DNA of 64,000 nt from Pleionea sp. CnH1-48. GTDB lineage: Bacteria > Pseudomonadota > Gammaproteobacteria > Enterobacterales > Kangiellaceae. The DNA lies in the NCBI RefSeq assembly GCF_024124665.1, contig NZ_JAMXSB010000010.1:1-64000 (forward strand), written 5' to 3'. The notes under the pieces were generated by a model that ran no database searches, was not told where the DNA came from, and saw nothing but the letters and a program-made list of their open reading frames with translations. Below, piece by piece: positions 61,917-64,000 of the stretch (position 1 is the first letter of the stretch; every line of letters starts with the position of its first letter). The position numbers and the translations under genes were made by a program.

Positions 61917-63164
61917 ATGAAGTTTCCATTTTCCTGGTTTGTGGGTTTTCGCTATACGCGGGCCAAACGAACCAATCATTTTATTTCTTTTATCGCATTA
62001 GCGTCGATTATAGGGATTGCACTGGGTGTTATGGTGCTGATCACCGTATTGTCGGTAATGAATGGCTTTGAGCGTGAGCTTAGAGAACGTATTTTAGGCA
62101 CTGTACCTCATGTCACTGTGGGCGTCAGGGGCGAAGATTTTGCCAATTGGCAAGAGTTGGGCGAGCAAATTAAGCAGATCCCCGATGTGGTGGCGGTGGC
62201 TCCCTATATTGATGCCAATGCCATGTTCCGTAATATGTCCACCACAAGCTATGGCCAAATGCGAGGCATCAACCCTGACGAAGAAACCAAAGTGTCGATC
62301 CTCAATGACTTTATGGTGCTCGGCGGGTTCGAGAAGCTTGAGCCTGGTAAGTTTGGCATTATCCTGGGGAGCGGTCTGGCGGCTTCTCTAGGTGTTTCTA
62401 TGGGCGATAAAGTGACCGTTTTAGTAGCCGATGGGGCGACGGTATCACCGGCGGGTATTGCACCTCGCTATAAACGATTTACGGTGGTGGGCATTTTTGA
62501 GGTGCGCTCAGAAGCCGATGGTCGGGTCGCCATGGTCCATATTAATGATGCTGCCAAGCTTATGCGCAAAGGCGACAAAGTTGAGGCGGTACAGGTCAAA
62601 GTTCAAAACGTTCTGGATGCTCATGTGGTGGCGTCGCAGGTACGTGCCGCATTGGGCTTTAACTACTGGGTAAGTGACTGGAATCGAGTGTATGGCTCTT
62701 TATTCCGAGCCATAAAAATGGAAAAAACCATGATGTTTGTGCTGCTGACTCTGATTGTTGCAGTGGCCGCTTTTAACATCGTATCGACCATGGTGATGGT
62801 GGTGACCGATAAACAGTCGGATATTGCGATCTTACGTACCTTGGGGGCTTCTCCGGGTACTGTGATGAGAGTATTTATTGTACAGGGCAGTATCAACGGC
62901 GTGGTTGGGACACTATTTGGCGTCTTGTTTGGTGTGTTACTGACCCTCAATTTACCAGATATAGTGCAATTTTTAGAAAGTACTTTGAGTGTGTCTGTGG
63001 TACCTGCCGATGTGTATTTTATTGGCTTTTTGCCAACCCAGTTAGAAGTATCTGATGTCGTTAAAATTACGGTATCAGCTTTGTTAATGAGTGTAGTAGC
63101 CACCTTGTACCCAGCATGGCGTGCGGCTAAGACTAAGCCCGCGGAGGCCTTGCGTTATGAGTAA
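61917..63164 (+). CDS. Lipoprotein-releasing ABC permease (LolC/LolF type)
   Basis: A 415-residue permease that extracts lipoproteins from the inner membrane and passes them to LolA. First helix after FRYTRAKRTNHFISFIALASIIGIALGVMVLITVLSVMNGFERELRERILG, a Lol signature, then a large periplasmic domain and three C-terminal helices (IMFVLLTLIVAVAAFNIVSTMVMVVTDKQSDIAILRTLGASPG). The gene for lolD follows with an 8-base overlap, and the next gene is not lolE. With no second permease after lolD, it may work as a homodimer (LolF type), unless lolE is elsewhere. A 200-base upstream region holds the promoter. Confidence 0.93.
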   Translation: MKFPFSWFVGFRYTRAKRTNHFISFIALASIIGIALGVMVLITVLSVMNGFERELRERILGTVPHVTVGVRGEDFANWQELGEQIKQIPDVVAVAPYIDANAMFRNMSTTSYGQMRGINPDEETKVSILNDFMVLGGFEKLEPGKFGIILGSGLAASLGVSMGDKVTVLVADGATVSPAGIAPRYKRFTVVGIFEVRSEADGRVAMVHINDAAKLMRKGDKVEAVQVKVQNVLDAHVVASQVRAALGFNYWVSDWNRVYGSLFRAIKMEKTMMFVLLTLIVAVAAFNIVSTMVMVVTDKQSDIAILRTLGASPGTVMRVFIVQGSINGVVGTLFGVLFGVLLTLNLPDIVQFLESTLSVSVVPADVYFIGFLPTQLEVSDVVKITVSALLMSVVATLYPAWRAAKTKPAEALRYE

Positions 63165-63840
63165 TACTGTCATTTTAGAAAGCCGCAATGTGACCAAAAC
63201 CTATACCGACGCAGGCAAAGAAGTGGTGGTGCTACAGGGCGTTGATTTGGATGTTAATCAGGGTGACAGCATTTCTATTGTGGGAAGCTCTGGTTCTGGA
63301 AAAAGCTCGTTGCTCCATGTGTTGGGAGGGCTTGATGTTCCAACAGACGGCGAGGTGCTGATCCATGGCAAAAACATCCACGAAATGAGTGCTAAACGTC
63401 AGGGTGACTGGCGCAATAAGCATTTAGGATTTGTTTATCAGTTTCATCACCTGTTGGCTGAATTCACCGCGCTAGAAAATGTCGCCATGCCGTTATTAAT
63501 TCGAGGTATGGATGCTAAAAAAGCGAATGAACAGGCGGCCAATATGATTGAACAGGTCGGATTGCGTGAACGTCTTGAACATAAACCCTCGCAATTGTCC
63601 GGTGGTGAGCGTCAGCGTATTGCGATTGCTCGCGCTCTGGTGACTCGACCTGATTGCATTTTGGCGGATGAACCAACTGGTAATCTTGATTCAGATAATG
63701 CGCAAATGGTTTATGAGTTGATGCTGGATCTCAATCAAAAACTGGGAACCGCGTTAATCGTGGTGACTCATGACAGGGATTTAGCCGCTAAGGCGAATCG
63801 TCAACTTGAGTTGGTCGATGGTGTCTTGAACAAACACTAA
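63157..63840 (+). CDS. lolD: Lipoprotein-releasing ATP-binding protein LolD
   Basis: The ATPase of the Lol exporter, 227 residues. Walker A SIVGSSGSGKSSLLHVLGGLD, Q-loop FVYQFHHLLAEFTALENVAMPLL (the Lol-type 'QFHHLL' Lol motif), signature LSGGERQRIAIARALV, Walker B CILADEPTGNLD and His switch VVTHDRDLA are all present. The frame opens at 63121, but ATG 63157, overlapping the permease stop (ATGAGTAA), is correct. A strong terminator follows, so the operon has two genes. Confidence 0.95.
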   Translation: MSNTVILESRNVTKTYTDAGKEVVVLQGVDLDVNQGDSISIVGSSGSGKSSLLHVLGGLDVPTDGEVLIHGKNIHEMSAKRQGDWRNKHLGFVYQFHHLLAEFTALENVAMPLLIRGMDAKKANEQAANMIEQVGLRERLEHKPSQLSGGERQRIAIARALVTRPDCILADEPTGNLDSDNAQMVYELMLDLNQKLGTALIVVTHDRDLAAKANRQLELVDGVLNKH

Positions 63841-63857
63841 AAAGCGGGATGCTTGAT

Positions 63858-63893
63858 AAGCCCTTAAAGCTTGATGTTTTAAGGGCTTTTTTT
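63858..63893. terminator. Terminator between lolD and convergent gene
   Basis: AAGCCCTTAAA-gcttgatgt-TTTAAGGGCTT followed by TTTTT, strong stem. Serves lolD and, via its A-rich left side, the gene on the other strand only weakly. Confidence 0.85.
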
Positions 63894-63897
63894 GTGC

Positions 63898-64000
63898 TTA
63901 ATGAGAAGTTTGTTTGTTACGTTTTAAGCGATTCTTGATACGGGTTTTCCACTGGCTGGCAACATGGATACGCCAAAATACGCGCATGCCTACATAAGCC
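63898..64000 (-). CDS. C-terminal end of a probable DUF2062 protein (truncated)
   Basis: On the minus strand an open frame enters from the window edge and stops at 63898 (TAA), encoding AYVGMRVFWRIHVASQWKTRIKNRLKRNKQTSH. A strongly basic tail after an aromatic VFWRIHV segment is typical of the end of DUF2062 membrane proteins, and a DUF2062 gene often lies beside lolCD in pseudomonads. The identification rests on 33 residues and on context only. Confidence 0.4.
   Translation of the reverse strand, partial: AYVGMRVFWRIHVASQWKTRIKNRLKRNKQTSH

Overview
The window comes from a gammaproteobacterium, most likely a marine, AT-leaning member of the Oceanospirillales/Alteromonadales/Kangiella-like assemblage. 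Reasons: a DUF2956 protein, a PA0069-type radical SAM protein, a NagZ, a Lol lipoprotein exporter, a cytochrome b561/YceI pair, a TorF-type porin, a PEP-CTERM protein and a giant propeller-type hybrid kinase. The species assignment is inference; there is no rRNA or tRNA in the window.

Region 1-4.1 kb is accessory DNA: a truncated unknown gene, about 0.9 kb of non-coding DNA filled with related stem-loops that share a 7-nt apical core, two orphan small genes (one flanked by integron-attC-like arms) and a tyrosine integrase marking one end of an integrated element. From 4.4 to 12.3 kb: DUF2956, a 1356-residue hybrid two-component regulator, a small secreted Cys-containing protein, 1.4 kb of non-coding DNA carrying three diverged copies of an ~80-bp repeat, and type I asparaginase.

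12.6-25.4 kb is mostly core: SppA, FadH, a DUF2797 protein whose ATG directly abuts the fadH terminator, a DNA-repair operon (FAN1-like VRR-NUC nuclease plus RecB-nuclease/XPD-helicase fusion), TrhO, a PEP-CTERM protein and small enzymes. 26.5-31.3 kb is a five-gene operon for a Tat-exported molybdenum hydroxylase: [2Fe-2S] subunit, Moco subunit, IscU-like scaffold, XdhC and MocA-like cytidylyltransferase, i.e. enzyme plus its cofactor-maturation set.

31.6-42.1 kb holds RNase Z, a NIF-type phosphatase, an SRPBCC protein, a PadR regulator with its membrane partner, a macrodomain protein, YceI/cytochrome b561, two tandem membrane-anchored peroxiredoxin-like proteins separated by a convincing 33-residue membrane microprotein, a lipase and a TorF-type porin. 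42.3-49.2 kb (minus strand) has a radical SAM gene and an operon of ABC transporter, amidohydrolase and DesK/DesR-type two-component system. 49.4-61.7 kb carries signalling genes (haem-motif chemoreceptor, cyclase-PilZ fusion, PilZ protein), a full-length plant-architecture methionine S-methyltransferase, an ACE-like M2 peptidase lipoprotein, NagZ and an MscS channel. The window ends with a Lol permease, lolD and the end of a probable DUF2062 gene.

A short inverted-repeat element (MITE-like, 59-127 bp, ends TATACCCGTCGCCTTTCAAG / complement) occurs at least six times between genes. The strongest candidates for something undescribed are the stem-loop array at 343-870, the redoxin/microprotein cluster at 37.1-39.7 kb, and the three-copy repeat region at 9.8-11.1 kb.
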